From positions 5,200,501 through 5,264,500 of the forward strand of contig CAMQGK010000604.1 of NCBI GenBank assembly GCA_947000775.1: 64,000 nucleotides of DNA, read 5' to 3'. The position numbers and the translations under genes were made by a program. This stretch comes from Pterois miles (lineage: Eukaryota > Chordata > Actinopteri > Perciformes > Scorpaenidae). This document shows positions 13,601-26,543 of this stretch, piece after piece; the first letter of the stretch is position 1; every line of letters starts with the position of its first letter. Below the pieces are notes generated by a model, which worked only from the letters and a program-made list of their open reading frames with translations, had not been told where the DNA came from and did no database searches.

Positions 13601-16324
13601 TGATGATAAATGCATCTGCTCATGCAGCCTGATGTGTAATTAGCCATTAGGTGGAATGAATAGATCAATTAAAGGACCAGGATTAAGAGAAATCAAACCA
13701 GGAGAAATGCAGGAGTGAGAAACAAAAAAAAACAAAAAACACTGGGCTTGGAGGGGGAAAAGCTTTCCTCCACTGCTTTTAGATTAGACTAGAAACCTGA
13801 CGAGAGGTGTCTGAACTCTCAGCTAGATCAAAGATATCAAAGATTTCACTGCACATTTTTTAGCCCTGAAGTATACGACTTTAGCTGCTGCCCTTCGCAC
13901 TCGCTAAACAGTTTATTTTTTCCCTGAAATTCATCACTGTGTGAGAGAGGAGATGTGGATTTCCTGATTGTATTTATCTCCTCCCGGGATAATCAGGTGC
14001 CACGGCTCGCTCTATTTGAATTTTTTCTAACTGGGTAAAAAGGAAAAAGGGGGAGGTGTAAAGGGGGAAAATGTTTTCGCTTGGCCTTTGCCTTTTTTCC
14101 GAGCCCAACTATTCTGCTGCCAGCGCTTGTTATTCACGAATGAGGAAAAAAAAAAATGCATTACTGCAGACCAGATGGGAACATTCCACATGACCAAACC
14201 AATCAATCACCTTGGTGGGACGCAGGTGTGACACAGCCGTGCAGCAACACACCATTTCACAGTCTATCAGGCACAAACACATGGTCACCAATCAATGGCA
14301 CCCTGAGGACCCATGAGGAAGGGTGCTCCTCCGCAGCCTCAGTGGTTCATGGCTGATGACTTCATAATCACACATCCATTCTCTCAGAGGGGGAAGGCGA
14401 TGAGCTCCCTAATAACATCTCCCACCACGTGAACACCAACACTGTAATGGATGCTGCTGGGGGCCAACCACCCCCCCCCCCCCCCCCCCCCCGACATCAC
14501 ACATTTTCACATGTGAGCTCACCAGCATCGTCCCTCTCCGACTGAAAGAGGGCCGTCAGGGAAACATTTAACAAGCTGAAGAAATGTCCCCCCAGTCGGA
14601 TGTGAGAATCAAGTCCGTGTGTGACATCAAAGCGTGCGTCGATGTTTGGTATTAGATGCCAAACAACTGTTGGACAGCGAAACAACAGAGATCCGAGGTG
14701 AAGGACAAGGAAGGATACACACATGGGTTAGGAATGCTGATCCAGCTCCAAGCACTCTGGGCATATTTCCTTACACAGAAAACCCCTGCAAACCCTTTAA
14801 GAGCATAAGCCTGCACTAAATAAAACACCAAAACAGCCTGAAGGGGATGAATCTTTTGATGAGAGCTCTCTGTGGGGATGGCAGCCATTTAAAAGAGTTT
14901 TGTTGCTTTTAAGTTGACAAAAAGAAATGTACCGTCCCACCCCCGTGTTCCTGGCTGTAAAGAGAAAGTCTCACAGAGCCGTGCCTCTCTCTACACTTCC
15001 CACACCTCACACTCTCGGGGCTGTGCCAGCCATTGTCAAGTGGGAGTAAAGGCGAAACAAATGTTTGCGTTTTATTAACCAATCACGATCCACTACAGTC
15101 CAACAAGAAGGGAGTGTAACATTATCTAGTGTTTTGTTTGCCAGCACGCCCAGCATGGACACAGGACGCCTGGGAGAGCAGTTGTGACTGTGGAAAAAAT
15201 GGAGGCGGGGGCTAGGAGTGCACGGTGGGCACGACAATTAACCAGCAACTGTTGGCCAGGTTTTCTGTGGCTTATCTCAACAAAGGACTCAACCTCTGAT
15301 GTATTTTCAAATTAGATGCTTTAGGTGAGGGAAGCTCACCCAAAACCTGCTCTGTTCCAGAGCAACCCAGCCTCACAGGAAGACGTAGAAGTAGCACGAC
15401 ATTACATGGACGTACCACATGTCACGCGTTTTAGTCATTTGTACACCACACAACAGAACTACAGTAACGCCCGCAGTTACGTTGAGGCAACAAAACCACT
15501 GAGTTAGGTTTAGGATGTCACTTTAAAAAGTACGTCAAACATGTAAAATACATATGGAAACCATGTAACATAACTATAGAAAGCGCTTGACAAGCATTAC
15601 TAATATAACTTACAAAACACCAGTCATATGTTTGTTATTCATCCATCTCCAACTGCCATAACCGGTCTTTCTGGCTTTTTATTCTACGTCACTAGTACAC
15701 TCTGAGTGTAGCATATTTACATGGATGTATTTATATTGGACTCAGTACAGACTAAGTTTCATACAAATGACACACCAAAAGCAAGAAAGACGTTGTTATT
15801 GCACGCTAAATGCTTTGCACATTATTGTGGTATTCATATGCCTTTTCATGCAGACAGGCTGTCCAGAGATTGTCTTCAGTTTCATGCTTTCTCCATGTTG
15901 TAGTAATAAAGTTACTCTGTTTCAAGACAAAGGAAGGAAGGATCCATTCATCTGAGACCAACCTGGGTTCATACCACGATACTACTGAGTGAACGTTACA
16001 AACAAAATAAGACATGCGATACATGCAAGTAGACCACCACTTAATGCAAGCGTTTATCTTTGACACAGCCATAAATCACCTCCCCATAACCCTCTGTACT
16101 GTATGTATCAAGTCTTTTTTTCATACTCCAGTGTGCTCTCCTTTCCTACTTTATACAGTGCATTTTGGAGAACCCATAAGGTGCCTCCTTCTTGACAGGT
16201 AGACAGTGGGTACCATGTTTTTTAAATGATACTTAACTTGGTTTTCATTTGCACAAAGGTCAACTAAAGAAATTAATCTAAAAAGAAAAATGTCCTATGA
16301 ATGCCCATTGTACAGGATCAGATA
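10633..16324 (-). other. tcf12: tcf12 intron 5; mixed unique and repeat sequence
   Basis: No exon is found. A repeat word group near 10855-10925 (AAAGCCCGGTGCATC, CACTAAAGGGTGCC) recurs near 25740, and 15325-15560 shares the GTTTAGG/GGCAACAAAA block, both consistent with MITE family D. Unrepeated, transcription-factor-like blocks occur at about 12370-12640 (TGATCACAGG, CCAATTAGCG), 13520-13700 (TTTGCAT, TGTAATTAGCCATTAG) and 13930-14140. They are candidate enhancers only. A poly-C run sits at 14471-14492 and an (AAAT)n tract at about 12196-12227. Confidence 0.35.
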
Positions 16325-16552
16325 TACAGTGCATTCAGACCCCTTCACTTTTTTCACATTTTATGTTGCAGCTTTGGGCTACAGTCACTATGCTAAAATT
16401 GTAAAATCATACTTACGTCAATATGATATTTGATATTCAATAAAAATGATTTATTTTTTTACTTTTTAATAAATTTGCAAAAATTCTGTTTCTGCTTTGT
16501 CTATATGGTGTATTGAGTGTAGATTGGTGAGGGGAAATTTAAACCATTTTGG
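16325..16552. mobile_element. Tc1/mariner-like element fragment
   Basis: It starts TACAGTGCATTCAGACCCCT with TCACTTTTTTCACATTTTAT and GTTGCAGC. It continues to TTTTTAATAAATTTGCAAAA and a GATTGGTGAGGGGAAATTTA block. These words are those of the widespread teleost Tc1-like terminal sequence. No transposase reading frame is present, so it is a non-autonomous or end-only remnant bounded by an (AT)n tract. Confidence 0.7.
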
Positions 16553-16553
16553 C

Positions 16554-16584
<31 letters not shown>
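16554..16584. repeat. (AT)n microsatellite
   Basis: A simple dinucleotide run abuts the Tc1-like fragment. It is followed by related TATACTGTATGTATAG low-complexity sequence to about 16660. Confidence 0.95.
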
Positions 16585-16585
<1 letters not shown>

Positions 16586-18056
16586 AGTTAATACAGTAAA
16601 TACTGTCTGTATTTAAAGTATCTATATATACTGTATGTATAGTATGTATGTATGTACAACAGTTGTGCACAATAACACATGGTGTCAGGTAACATTATGG
16701 ACACAGAGCCATTTATTCAGATTGATCTCAATTGAAAACAACTGCAGTTTTAATGCTCTCAAGACAACATCTGTAAATTCCAGAAGTACTAGAGTCAGTG
16801 CCAACACTGCACAACGCATCAAAGTTACAGTATATTTGCTTTGTATAGAGATTATGTGGAAAATGTGTCCAGCCATCCAGTCTAATACTGAGTCAAATAC
16901 TCACTGGCATGGTTACAGTTCTATACAGTAAGTACAGCTTTCTGCAAAGAAGATTCAAGACAGAAAAGACTCAATAGTCACTGGCTTTTTTTGGCATATA
17001 TTGAAGCTACGCTGTGAAAAGATATTCAATGCTGTCGGCAAAGTCAGCACACTTTAATTGTTCCACTAACAGTAATTCTTCTGAATGAATCATTTCCCTT
17101 TTAGCTTTGCACTTATATTAAATAATCTCTAACATTCTTCTTGGCATCAGCTGCAGGCGGCATGAGGCGAGAGAAATGAGAGAAGGGGGGGGAAAAGAGA
17201 GCAAGATGTGGGATATACAAGAAGGCCAACAAGCACAATGGGACTTAGCAACAGAATCTGGATTAGTCTGAACTTCTATTAACCACTTAACCTCTCAAGA
17301 AATTTGTATTTTCAGCACAAAATTAAATAAAAAAATAATAATTTTCTGTTTCACAAACATCTGCGGATGCACATGTACACAATTAGGCACAAGTAACCTG
17401 GACCGTTATAACCAGCTGCCCTTAGCCTTACCAACATAGCAAGCATTTTCTCACATAAAATGCAGTCAGATGAGCCACATGAAGACACCTTTCCACTGAT
17501 TATAAATACAACAGTGGTGTGTGATGAGTTTTTATGTCATCATACCATGGCCATACCCCAGCTCTTCCTTCCTCTTTGGAGAGACAGCCCTCCAGGCTTA
17601 CGGAGACTACAGCTGATCCTCTGCAGCTGGGCAGCCTCACCAGCCCAGTCGCATGCTGGGGGCTACGGCCGAGGGAAGGCCAGGTCGGGGCTGGGCAGGG
17701 CTGAGACGGGCTGTAAAGACGAGGGCGGGGAGGACTGGGATGTGTGGGGAGATGTGGGCGGCATGTGGATGGAGAAAAGGGATTTACGCCCTTTCAGCTC
17801 GTCTTCAGCTCTTCATGCTCCACTGACCGCGGTAATAGATAAGCATACCCTGCAGCTCTGCATAATGACCGGCTACATCCACTAAACTGTACAGCACATC
17901 TCCTCGTCCTCCCATCTCTGCTCTCCGCTCTGGTCATATACAGTAGACCGTACATGTATACATTTTGCACTTATCACTTTTGATAAAGCAATGTGCACAA
18001 AACAGTTTAGCATGAGATAACGCTATATCCAGCTCTTACTTTGAAAGCTTGTGTAC

Positions 18057-18060
<4 letters not shown>
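16585..18060 (-). other. tcf12: tcf12 intron 5; GC-rich island near 17.6-17.9 kb
   Basis: Most of this is AT-rich intron. From about 17560 to 17890 the composition changes to GC-rich with many G runs. It contains the longest open frame in the window (plus strand, 141 codons), which has low-complexity content, no recognisable domain and no splice context. I treat it as non-coding and possibly regulatory. Confidence 0.4.

Positions 18061-18108
<48 letters not shown>
18061..18108. repeat. (TG)24 microsatellite
   Basis: An uninterrupted TG dinucleotide array in tcf12 intron 5, CA-repeat in the transcript sense. It produces artefactual HTHTHT reading frames on the minus strand. Confidence 0.97.
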
Positions 18109-18112
<4 letters not shown>

Positions 18113-19584
18113 TGAATGACAGCGTGGGCGGAGGGAGCAGCTTTGGCAGCACCTGTGACCCATGCTGCAGTGGAAAGGAAACTGAGTGCACACCTGAACA
18201 GCACCTGGCCACAGCCTGGGTCTGAGGAGGGTCTCCCACGGGACGGAGCATTAGCGTATGACACCTGCCCCAGTAAAAACACGCTGGGGATGCCACTGTG
18301 ATGTGGGATTTGACAGTTCACCAAAAAGCCTTGAGGAACAATTCAAAATGAAAAAGGGGAAAAGACTGAAGGAGATTAATACTGTTCTAGTACATAAAAA
18401 CTACCCAGTGGAACATGGTCATTTAATGTCACCAAAACCACCTCCATAAATTGATCTTTAGTTTTAAAAGAAACACGACAAGAAAGAAGATTTTTGTTTA
18501 CATAGTTTGTAGACAAGGAGAGGAAATGGCTGTACCATCAAACACTTACTGAATGCTAATGTGATGCAAATTTTAGATTCCAGCAGCGTATTATTACTTT
18601 TCCTTTACCAGCAAGCATTATGGCTTTATAGCGTTAAACTACCTCCAGAGCACAGACAAATACACAGATTACCATTTTATGGCATCTATGACATCAGTCC
18701 AGGTCAATATTATTATTGATCTGAGGTATTTGTAAAATCATTATATTGCCAGTAAAAAATGTTGGCTATGAGCATATTACTAGTCCATGTCGTAGTAGAG
18801 CTAAGGATAGCTCACACCAAAAGATTTTTCAAATCTTGACAGATGTTGAAAATGAGAGACCCCACAAATAACCACGTTATGATACATTTAACAATTTTGT
18901 TCCTATCGTCTGCAGAGAGCAACGATTTGGCCAAAACAGCAACATCACACGCTAACAGATTACACTCATGAGCAACAAGCCCCAACTCAAAACCATAAAT
19001 CTCACAAAATCTCTTACAAACACGGCTGACGATGGGCAGGAAGAATTAGCAGTTTTGCACTACTTTGTACTGAATATTCATGAAAAAAAAAAGAAACAAA
19101 TATGGATGAAGTTATGGAGACATGGTAAATAAACACTTGTGTTGTTGTCACAAGTCAAGGTGCTCCATTTCTGAGGTCTATCTTACTACTTTATGCTTCA
19201 CATATTTGTCAAACCATCACATTAAAACTAAAAACACATGGAGCATACTGCTAGTCACATGAACTGTCTGTGACTGAGGCAGAGTACAACAATATTAAAG
19301 GACTGCCATGAAAGCAATAAGCAAGCATTAAACAATCACGTTATCGGAGGCAACAGATTTTTTTTTACTTTAAAAAAAAAAAACAAAACACAAGATAAGA
19401 AGCGACACAGCTCTTAAAAGGTTTCATGTACGTCATGTTAACATTACACAACGTCATCAGGTTGTGGGCCACATTTCTGATTGTACTAAGCAAACAAACT
19501 ATTTTAAACAAACATAGTTAAAGATTATTTGATCGCTTGGTCAAATAATACATAAATGTACAGCTCCTAAAACTGGTTTTAGAG
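18109..19584 (-). other. tcf12: tcf12 intron 5, no recognised feature
   Basis: The first 200 bases are GC-richer than average (CAGCACCTG E-box words near 18150 and 18200). The rest is AT-rich. No exon, RNA gene or defined transposon is recognised. Confidence 0.35.
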
Positions 19585-20030
19585 GACTAGTGTGAAACAT
19601 TTAGGGGGCTCTATTGGCAGAAACGGACTATCAATCAATAAGTATGATTTATTACTGAGCGTATAGTCACCTGAAAATAAGAGTTATGTTTTCATGATCT
19701 TAGACTGAGTGGTTTATATCTACACAGGGAGCAGGTCCTCTTCATGGAGCAGGCCTCCATGTTTCTACAGTAGCCCAGAACGGACAAACCACAGTGTTAA
19801 CTTTTCCTGCTTGAGTCGACACGGGAAACCTCTGATGGCCGTGAAGATCTGCAGCATTTATATCTACACAAACTACAACTTCCACTGTATCACTGATATT
19901 CTTGAAGCTAAACTAACTCTGACTTCTGCTCTACAGGACATGCTTGTCAACCTTGAGACCTTAAAAATAGGAAGGATTTCAAAACTACAGGGGGGGAGAC
20001 TTTGTTTCCTGCATTCTGGTGACCTTTAAG
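19585..20030 (-). repeat. MITE family E copy, reversed
   Basis: Reading the minus strand, the order ...CTGTAGAAACATGGAGGCC, then TGTAGATATAAACCACTCA, then TTATTTTCAGGTGACTATA, then CCGTTTCTGCCAATAGAG matches the copies at 2580 and 37065. The terminus CTAGTGTGAAACATT at 19586 corresponds to the CCAGTGTGTAAC end of family E. It is longer than the 37065 copy, so it is a different subfamily or holds an insertion. Confidence 0.6.
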
Positions 20031-20954
20031 GAATGAAAATATCAAAATAATAGGTACACAGCAACTGATTTTTTGTTAAATAGGCCTACTTTTAATTTTA
20101 CTTTTAATTCTGAATAATTCGCCCCACTGGTGTGAACTTCTGGTATAAACAATGCTAATATTCATCAGTTTTTAATTGATTCATTCATTTTTTTTTTTCA
20201 TTTTTTCCTTCACTTGGTATTTCTCTCTCCTTAACTCACTCACTGAAAGCTGTTTCTGATACAATGCAACAGCACCACTGCGCTCTGAAACCCATCATTT
20301 ACAATGATTTGCGATACGCCACGTCGGCTTCTCGCTGAATGCAGTGCCACATGGCTGCATCCTGCAAAGCCCAACTTGGGCGCTGCATGCTGTGATGAGC
20401 AACACTTGGTGTAGCTCTACACGCCTGGCACACAGTTGGCTGTGGGTCAACACCCAGTGAAAGGTGATTTATAGCGGTGGGTGAGAGAAAAACACAGGTA
20501 GTCACATTAAGGCCACATGTCGACGGGCCGGCAGTAGGATGCATGCGGCTGTATGCGTGTGTTGATCAGCTAAGCTGATTAGTTTTCATGAGAGGCTAAA
20601 GCTGTATGAGTAATATGTATGAAGCACATCAGAGAAACGTGAGGATGAATGTACGACTCAGCAGTTGTGATATCACGCCCTCAGGCACGTGGCCAGGAAG
20701 AACTGATGCACAAGCAGTCATCAACACGGATATGCAGTGAGAGAAAACATGAAACCCAGCTTTGATTCAAAAAAATTAAAAGGAAAAAGTCAGCTGTTTG
20801 TATTTTTATATAATTATACAATACATAAAGCTTGTTTTGAAAGGTATATAGTGCTAGAGTAATTCATAATCAATCACAGTTCATCACAATACACATGGCC
20901 ATAACGCGTGATATAGACAAGAGACCAAGGCTTTAGTTCTTCCTCCTGAACTTT
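20031..20954 (-). other. tcf12: tcf12 intron 5, unassigned
   Basis: A non-repetitive block with balanced composition lies at about 20300-20560. The remainder is AT-rich. No coding similarity is recognised. Confidence 0.3.
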
Positions 20955-21262
20955 TAAGATAAGAGATAAGATATTCCTTTATTAGTCCCACAGTGGAGAA
21001 ATTTACATGTTACAGCAGCAAAGTGGATAGTGCAATAAACAAGAAGCATAGATTTTAAGAGTATTAATACAAATAAATAAAACAATATATACATAATAGA
21101 AAATTAAAGCTAAAATATGTCCAGCATATTAAAAAATATAATTCAGTTGCTATAGTTGAGCAGATGATATAATTGCAGATATGAGTTCTTATTGCACTTG
21201 TGTCCGGTGAGTTTGTTGTGAATGTGTATGTGGTCTACTGGGAGCAGTGCTGGTTGTGGAGG
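20955..21262 (-). mobile_element. LINE 3' end remnant, minus orientation
   Basis: It begins AGATAAGATATTCCTTTATT with AGTCCCACAGTGGAGAAATT. It continues through CAGCAGCAAAGTGGATAGTG to TGGGAGCAGTGCTGGTTGTG. This is recognised as a widely dispersed fish non-LTR 3' region. Its extreme end is the same block, reversed, that terminates the SINE at 28783-29092. No reverse-transcriptase coding remains. Confidence 0.6.
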
Positions 21263-21263
21263 A

Positions 21264-21480
21264 CTTAAAGCAGCAGTCGGTTGAACTGGAGCAAATCTGA
21301 TTTTAAAAAGTTATTTTTATAAAACAGTCACTATATCCTGACAGTAGTACATGAAACAGGTAATCTGGAAAAAAAAAAAAAAAAAAACAATGTTCCTCTG
21401 TGTCCTCCGGTGCTCCTACTGGCATCTGCAAGATTTCAGACCGGAGTAAAACAACCAATCAGAGTTGAACTTGGGTTTCC
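21264..21480 (-). repeat. MITE family A, truncated copy
   Basis: It starts CTTAAAGCAGCAGTCGGTTG and follows the family A order: TTTTATAAAACAGTCACTAT, a (A)19 run, TGTCCTCCGGTGCTCCTACT, then AACAACCAATCAGAGTTGAA. The complete copy is at 57129-57710. Here the element stops and joins family B sequence at about 21480. Confidence 0.75.
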
Positions 21481-21481
21481 C

Positions 21482-21945
21482 GTCTGACTGTATAGAAGTC
21501 TATGAGAAAATGAGCCTCCTTCTCACCGGATTTATTACCTCAGTAAACATTGTAAACATGATTTTATGGTCTCAATCACTAACTTCAAGTCTATACAATT
21601 ATACATTCAATACAGCATGATGTTCATTTAGTAAATTATGGTAGACTTAGAGTCAAATAGACCATAAAGCAGAGGATGCTTGAGGGCGTGGCTTCCTTGT
21701 GATTGGCAGGTCGCTATGGCGTTCTCCGGTCTGAAAGATGTCTATGTGTTCGCCTTAAAACTTTCACAGTGTGTTCAGTTCATGAGAGATAATATCAAAA
21801 CTTCGTTTGCCTAAAAATGTGTTATTCAGCATTCGGTTGTACCTAGCTCCACCCTCTCGTGTCAGTTCTGGCTCTAAAAAACCAAGATGGTGACTGTCAA
21901 AATGCAGGTCTTATGGTCTTATATACAGTCTATGTTACAGCCATG
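21482..21945 (-). repeat. MITE family B copy
   Basis: It shares ordered blocks with 45567-46146: GTATAGAAGTCTATGAG, then TTATTACCTCAGTAAACATT, GATGTTCATTTAGTAAAT, TAGCTCCACCCTCTCGTGTC and ATATACAGTCTATG. It is oriented opposite to the 45.6-kb copy and lacks that copy's CAGGGGGCGAC end, which is replaced by family A sequence. Confidence 0.8.
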
Positions 21946-24900
21946 ATGGTTTAATTTCATTTTCATTTTTTGAGTTAAGGTCAGTGAAGAGTAATTTGAA
22001 GTGAAGGTTATGGTGCAAGACTGTGAGGAAAAGGTTGACTTAAAAGCATTAAAACATAGGCTGCAATTGTAACTTCAAAATATAAAATAAATGAAAGAAT
22101 AATGGATTTAATAGGTCCTTTGAGCTCCCTATACACTTTTCCTTACTTCTTCCAATAAAGAGCCACAAACTGTGACTGATGACAGCTGTGAATAGCTACA
22201 TTAAGCCATCTTGCTAATTAGCACTGCAACTTTAAAGCATCATCTGATGTTAGGCCTGAGAATCGAAAGGCTTTCTACACTTGGCAGAAAACAATAACAG
22301 TCCATTAAGTAAATAATGACAAAAAGGCAAACATTAAGCAGCGTATACACACACACACACACACGTCCAATCACGATACAGCGTGAAGTAAAAGAGCAGA
22401 GTGCAGCTCTTTCAGCTCATCGCCTGTGTTAATTGCCCAGATTGCTTGAAATCAACCTCCCCCACTGGCTTCCCCTCATCGAGCTAACACCAAAAGAGCA
22501 AAATCTTAGCAGGTAATTAGATCTATCTAACCACTCCTTGTCAGGGCTATGATCTGCTGGCTATCCCTGTGGCTACGCAATTAGAGCAGCTGAATGAGAA
22601 ACAACCCTCTACTACAAGACCCGCAGAAGACCTTCAGTCAAGCGTTACTACATACGTACACAGTGAATTCAGCTGCACAGGAGCATCAGAGACAATCAGT
22701 AATACCAGCAACTGTGTGAATTTAAAAGATGAATGTGTAACCCTAATGTGATAAAACATGCATATTTTGTCGTAGAGTCTGACCCAATCACGGTTTCAAG
22801 TCATTAGTGAATGTCGCATCATTAGAAATAATATAATGAGAATTTTAAATGACCAGCTGATCAGTGATGTACAACTATTACACAGAGATGCTTCATCACA
22901 ACTACAATATAAATACAATTACACTACAACTGTGATATAATTTCAGGATGTTTTGGAGGGGCAGGCAGAGGTCGAGCTATGGCCCTGCTTTAAAATAACT
23001 CTCTGAACAGACTCATTTTTCCACCCACTGCATCTCATTATTAGGACTGTGCATATACTATGGTACACCGTAATCTAAAGTTGGGACAAGCTCTTGTTTT
23101 GTCTGTGAGGCTACGGGAATCATGTGTTAAAGCAAATCTCTTTGAATGATTTGTCAGTAGACTGAATTCCACACGATCTAAAGATGTGAATTTGCTCTGA
23201 CGCCTCCTCCTAACATACAGCAAGTGAGTGAACTGTTGGGAATGGAGCACGAAAAGTTGTCCAAATATACCACAAGTTATGTCTACAAGAGTGATATTCA
23301 TTTATGTCAGTTACTGCCAGCATTGATTTTAGAGGTAGAATGTAGCCCAGTGGGCTAACCTCTGCAGGAGTGGATGAGAAGAACAACGTCCTAAACCGTG
23401 CAGACATAAAATGCAGACTGGAGAGACAGACCATAAGAGACAGTTGTTCAATAAATGTTTACTGATGTTAAAAAATGTTCTGTATCATTTGTTATTAAGC
23501 TGTTGTATTTTGTTAGATCGAGGGAAAAAAGAAAACCAGCCAAAACTATTGGCGAAAAAAAAATCTGCACGATATACCGGCCATCGGCTGTCCAGATTCT
23601 GTAAAAAATCAACATCGGCCATAAAAAACCCATATCGGTCAATTTGATTTTGACCATTGAAAATAGGTTGGAGGAGGAGCAGGTGCACAAATTGCATAAA
23701 TAGAGCCAGGGTGAGTGTTTTTTCAAACAGCAATACGTCGCTCAGCCTGTTCACTGATCTATCAAGCAGGTTGGGCATTATTCATCATTGGGAAAAACTA
23801 AAACAATGATGTTTGCTTGCACGGCGTCCAGTTAGGAAGAGGTGTTCCACTGGAAGCAAATGTTTTATTCGCTGTTTCCCATGAACAGGATGTGTGACCG
23901 TGCCCTTAAGGAGAAGTAAATAAAGCATTTGCTTCCTGTGGCAAGGCAAATTTGCATCTTCATATCACATGTACCTTGATAAACTTTAACCTGTGTCACA
24001 GACTCATCTACTAGAAAAGACTTGCGTGTGGTTGACCTCACTTGCATTGCCCACATTGCCCACATGTGCATTCACACATGTGCGCCCCTGCCCTGAATTT
24101 CGTTTTTCATTGTGACGTCAACTTGCGCGATAAATACATCACGAAAGACTGAAAGTCTGCGAAGTAGAACCAGTGCACGAAAAAGTGAGCGAGCGAGCAC
24201 TCCACTCCAAGACTTCCCTCTGCTCTGCCTGTGTTCGGCTTCACGAGTAGCGCACACCGTACGATGACAAAAACAGGCAGACTTGTTTACTTCATAGATG
24301 AAATGGTCATTCCTAAAACTACATACAGTACATGTTGAAACTTGCATCTTGGAAAGAAACATATGGCAAGATCAAGAATGAGGACTTGTGTTATATGACT
24401 AGCGTAGCTCCTTCGGGTAACAGCTCAATGTATAGCTGAGTGAGAGACAGCGACAGTAGATGTGCTCAGAGAAAACCATTGTTGGTTATCAGAGCAGAGA
24501 AATAATTAGCAGTTAAGTGGCAATAACTGTACATTTTAGGTTTCAGCTTGTCCATGAATAAACACTGCAGCGCCTCAAGACAAGTAAAGATGCTCAGGGA
24601 TTTTTTGAGTTAGTTGAAAGAGAGAATCAGTAAAAAACTGCAATTTTAAATAAAAATATCATTCCTTTCTCATATAAGCAATTTGTTGTATTTCAGCAGT
24701 GTACTGAGAGCAGAATGGAGTCCACTTTAATATCTGTTTATTTAACACAACTAATATTGTTAACACGATATTCAACAACGTTGTTTCCTCATATCGTGCA
24801 GCTCTAATGAGCGGTTGAGTTAAAGTTACTCACATGGCTGAGACTGAAACTATGTTTCCATGGCGCTCTATAATAAGCATGAACAATGTGGCTGCCACCT

Positions 24901-25363
24901 GTCCGCAGCATGCAGCGGATGACGCGCTGGTTAGTAAGAGGATTGTAGCGCCAGAGGGTGGAGCCAAGATGCACGTGAGGGCCAGACCAGCTGATCTACA
25001 CTAACATGGGAGTCGGCCCCCGGGGAGAACTGTTAAGTAGTCAACGGCTCCCCGGCGTGCGCCCAAAACCTTCACGCCCACACACTTCTCCTGTGAGCTC
25101 CCCACTATGACTGTGTGGCCTCACTCTCCTTCAAGTCCATAGAACCCAAAGCTGGCTTTTTTAACGAAAATGTTTGTACTATCATGTTTACTGTAGCTAC
25201 ATATACACTGACATGATTAATGTTTGTCATTTCCCCACTGTGTAAAAGGGATTCCTGGTCACTGAGTCACGCTATGCTGAGCACATTTAAAAACACCGAC
25301 AGCATAAATCAATGCAGATACAATACGTCACTACACTCAAACCACATACTGTGTATACTATAA
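21946..25363 (-). other. tcf12: tcf12 intron 5; candidate conserved blocks and repeat remnants
   Basis: No exon is recognised. Blocks at about 22140-22300 and 22380-22570 are non-repetitive, with dense homeodomain-like words (GCTAATTAGCAC, GGTAATTAGATC, TTAATTGCCC), plausible conserved enhancers. An (AC)10 tract lies at 22345-22364. Remnants of a fish element whose ends read CTGCACGATAT appear at about 23540-23650 and, as ATCGTGCAGCTC, near 24795-24808. Confidence 0.35.
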
Positions 25364-25810
25364 TTGGCTGTGCAAGACTATACACAGAGTGCAACTCATC
25401 ATATACAGACGCTTTATCAGACCCCTCTGCGTCACTTTTCAGTCGCACTAAACATGCATTTACTGTGTATTAAACACTTGCTTAGGTTTAGGCAACAAAA
25501 TCACTTATTTAGGTTTCAAAAAAACAACATTGTTGGGCTTAAAACTACTACATTTTATAGTGAAAATGTGACTGGATGTTGTAAACACAGGACACGAACA
25601 AACCACTATAAACTGACTGTAAAGTGAAACTGAAACGTAAATTATGGAACGTGAACAGCGGGCCCATGGATGAAAGCTCTGTGTTGTTGTCCCTGAGTGT
25701 TTACTATCACCACTGACTGGTTTACACTGTAGGTAATGGAAAGCCTGGTGCGTCTCCTACCGCCGCTAAAGGGTGCCATGACTACCTAAATGTTGGTATT
25801 TGTTGCCCTG
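25364..25810 (+). repeat. MITE family D copy
   Basis: It contains CTTGCTTAGGTTTAGGCAAC, TTATTTAGGTTTCAAAA and, later, GGAAAGCCTGGTGCGTC with GCTAAAGGGTGCC. The same words recur at about 8200, 10860 and 15500. The ends are not resolved. It is non-coding. Confidence 0.45.
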
Positions 25811-26543
25811 GGAATGAGAGCGGGCTGGTTATTAGCAGTAAAGAGGTCCACTGTTGGTCCAGTGTTTCAAGGACAACACTTTTCAGCTACATGCAATATA
25901 CAAGATCAGAAGACTATACAATACATAGCTAGTTGTTGTTTGCCTCTGGTTTCTTTGATCGGCATTATTACTATTGTTTTGACATTTTGTGGGCAGAACA
26001 GAGGTTACAGAGAATCAGACTTTCACAGTGGTCCAGACTGACGCTCTCCGTTGTGTTCAATAAAAAGATCTTTAAATAAAAATAAATTAAATCTTGAAGC
26101 TATTTGGCCAAACAGCAGTGTTATTTGGTAAACAGGAGAAAAGTGACTTCACTAACATGACGACTGACAGACTTCAGTATTTTTTTCCCCCACAGGAAAT
26201 TTCTAATGTGTGTTGCATTTTTTAATACAAAGTGCGGTTTAGATCGACTATGGTGATAAACTAAACTACGTAAACACGGAAAGTATGTCATTAGGGTTAT
26301 GAATTGGGCACTTCCCATCAGGAACAATACATTGAATAAGAGGCAGGAAGCATGAAGAGGTCCTAAGAGCCTTTACACACCAAGCTGCCACAACATTACC
26401 TGTTTCACATTTTCATCAAACATGCTCCAAATTGGTTTAACGTTTACATTTAAACTGAATTGTAATTGTAAAATTGATGGGCAATTTAATTTTGGTTTTG
26501 TTTTTCCTTCTGCAATCTTCTGTTTTTCGTTTTTAGTTTATAG

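Noticed and set aside
17460..17885. 141-codon open frame on the plus strand, longest in the window
   Set aside because: Low-complexity, GC-driven, no recognisable domain, no splice context, and antisense within a tcf12 intron.
18007..18324. Minus-strand frame with a RGRPSSDPGCGQ segment, considered as tcf12 exon 6
   Set aside because: No proper splice phase, and the true exon 6 was found at 5152-5213 with matching phase.
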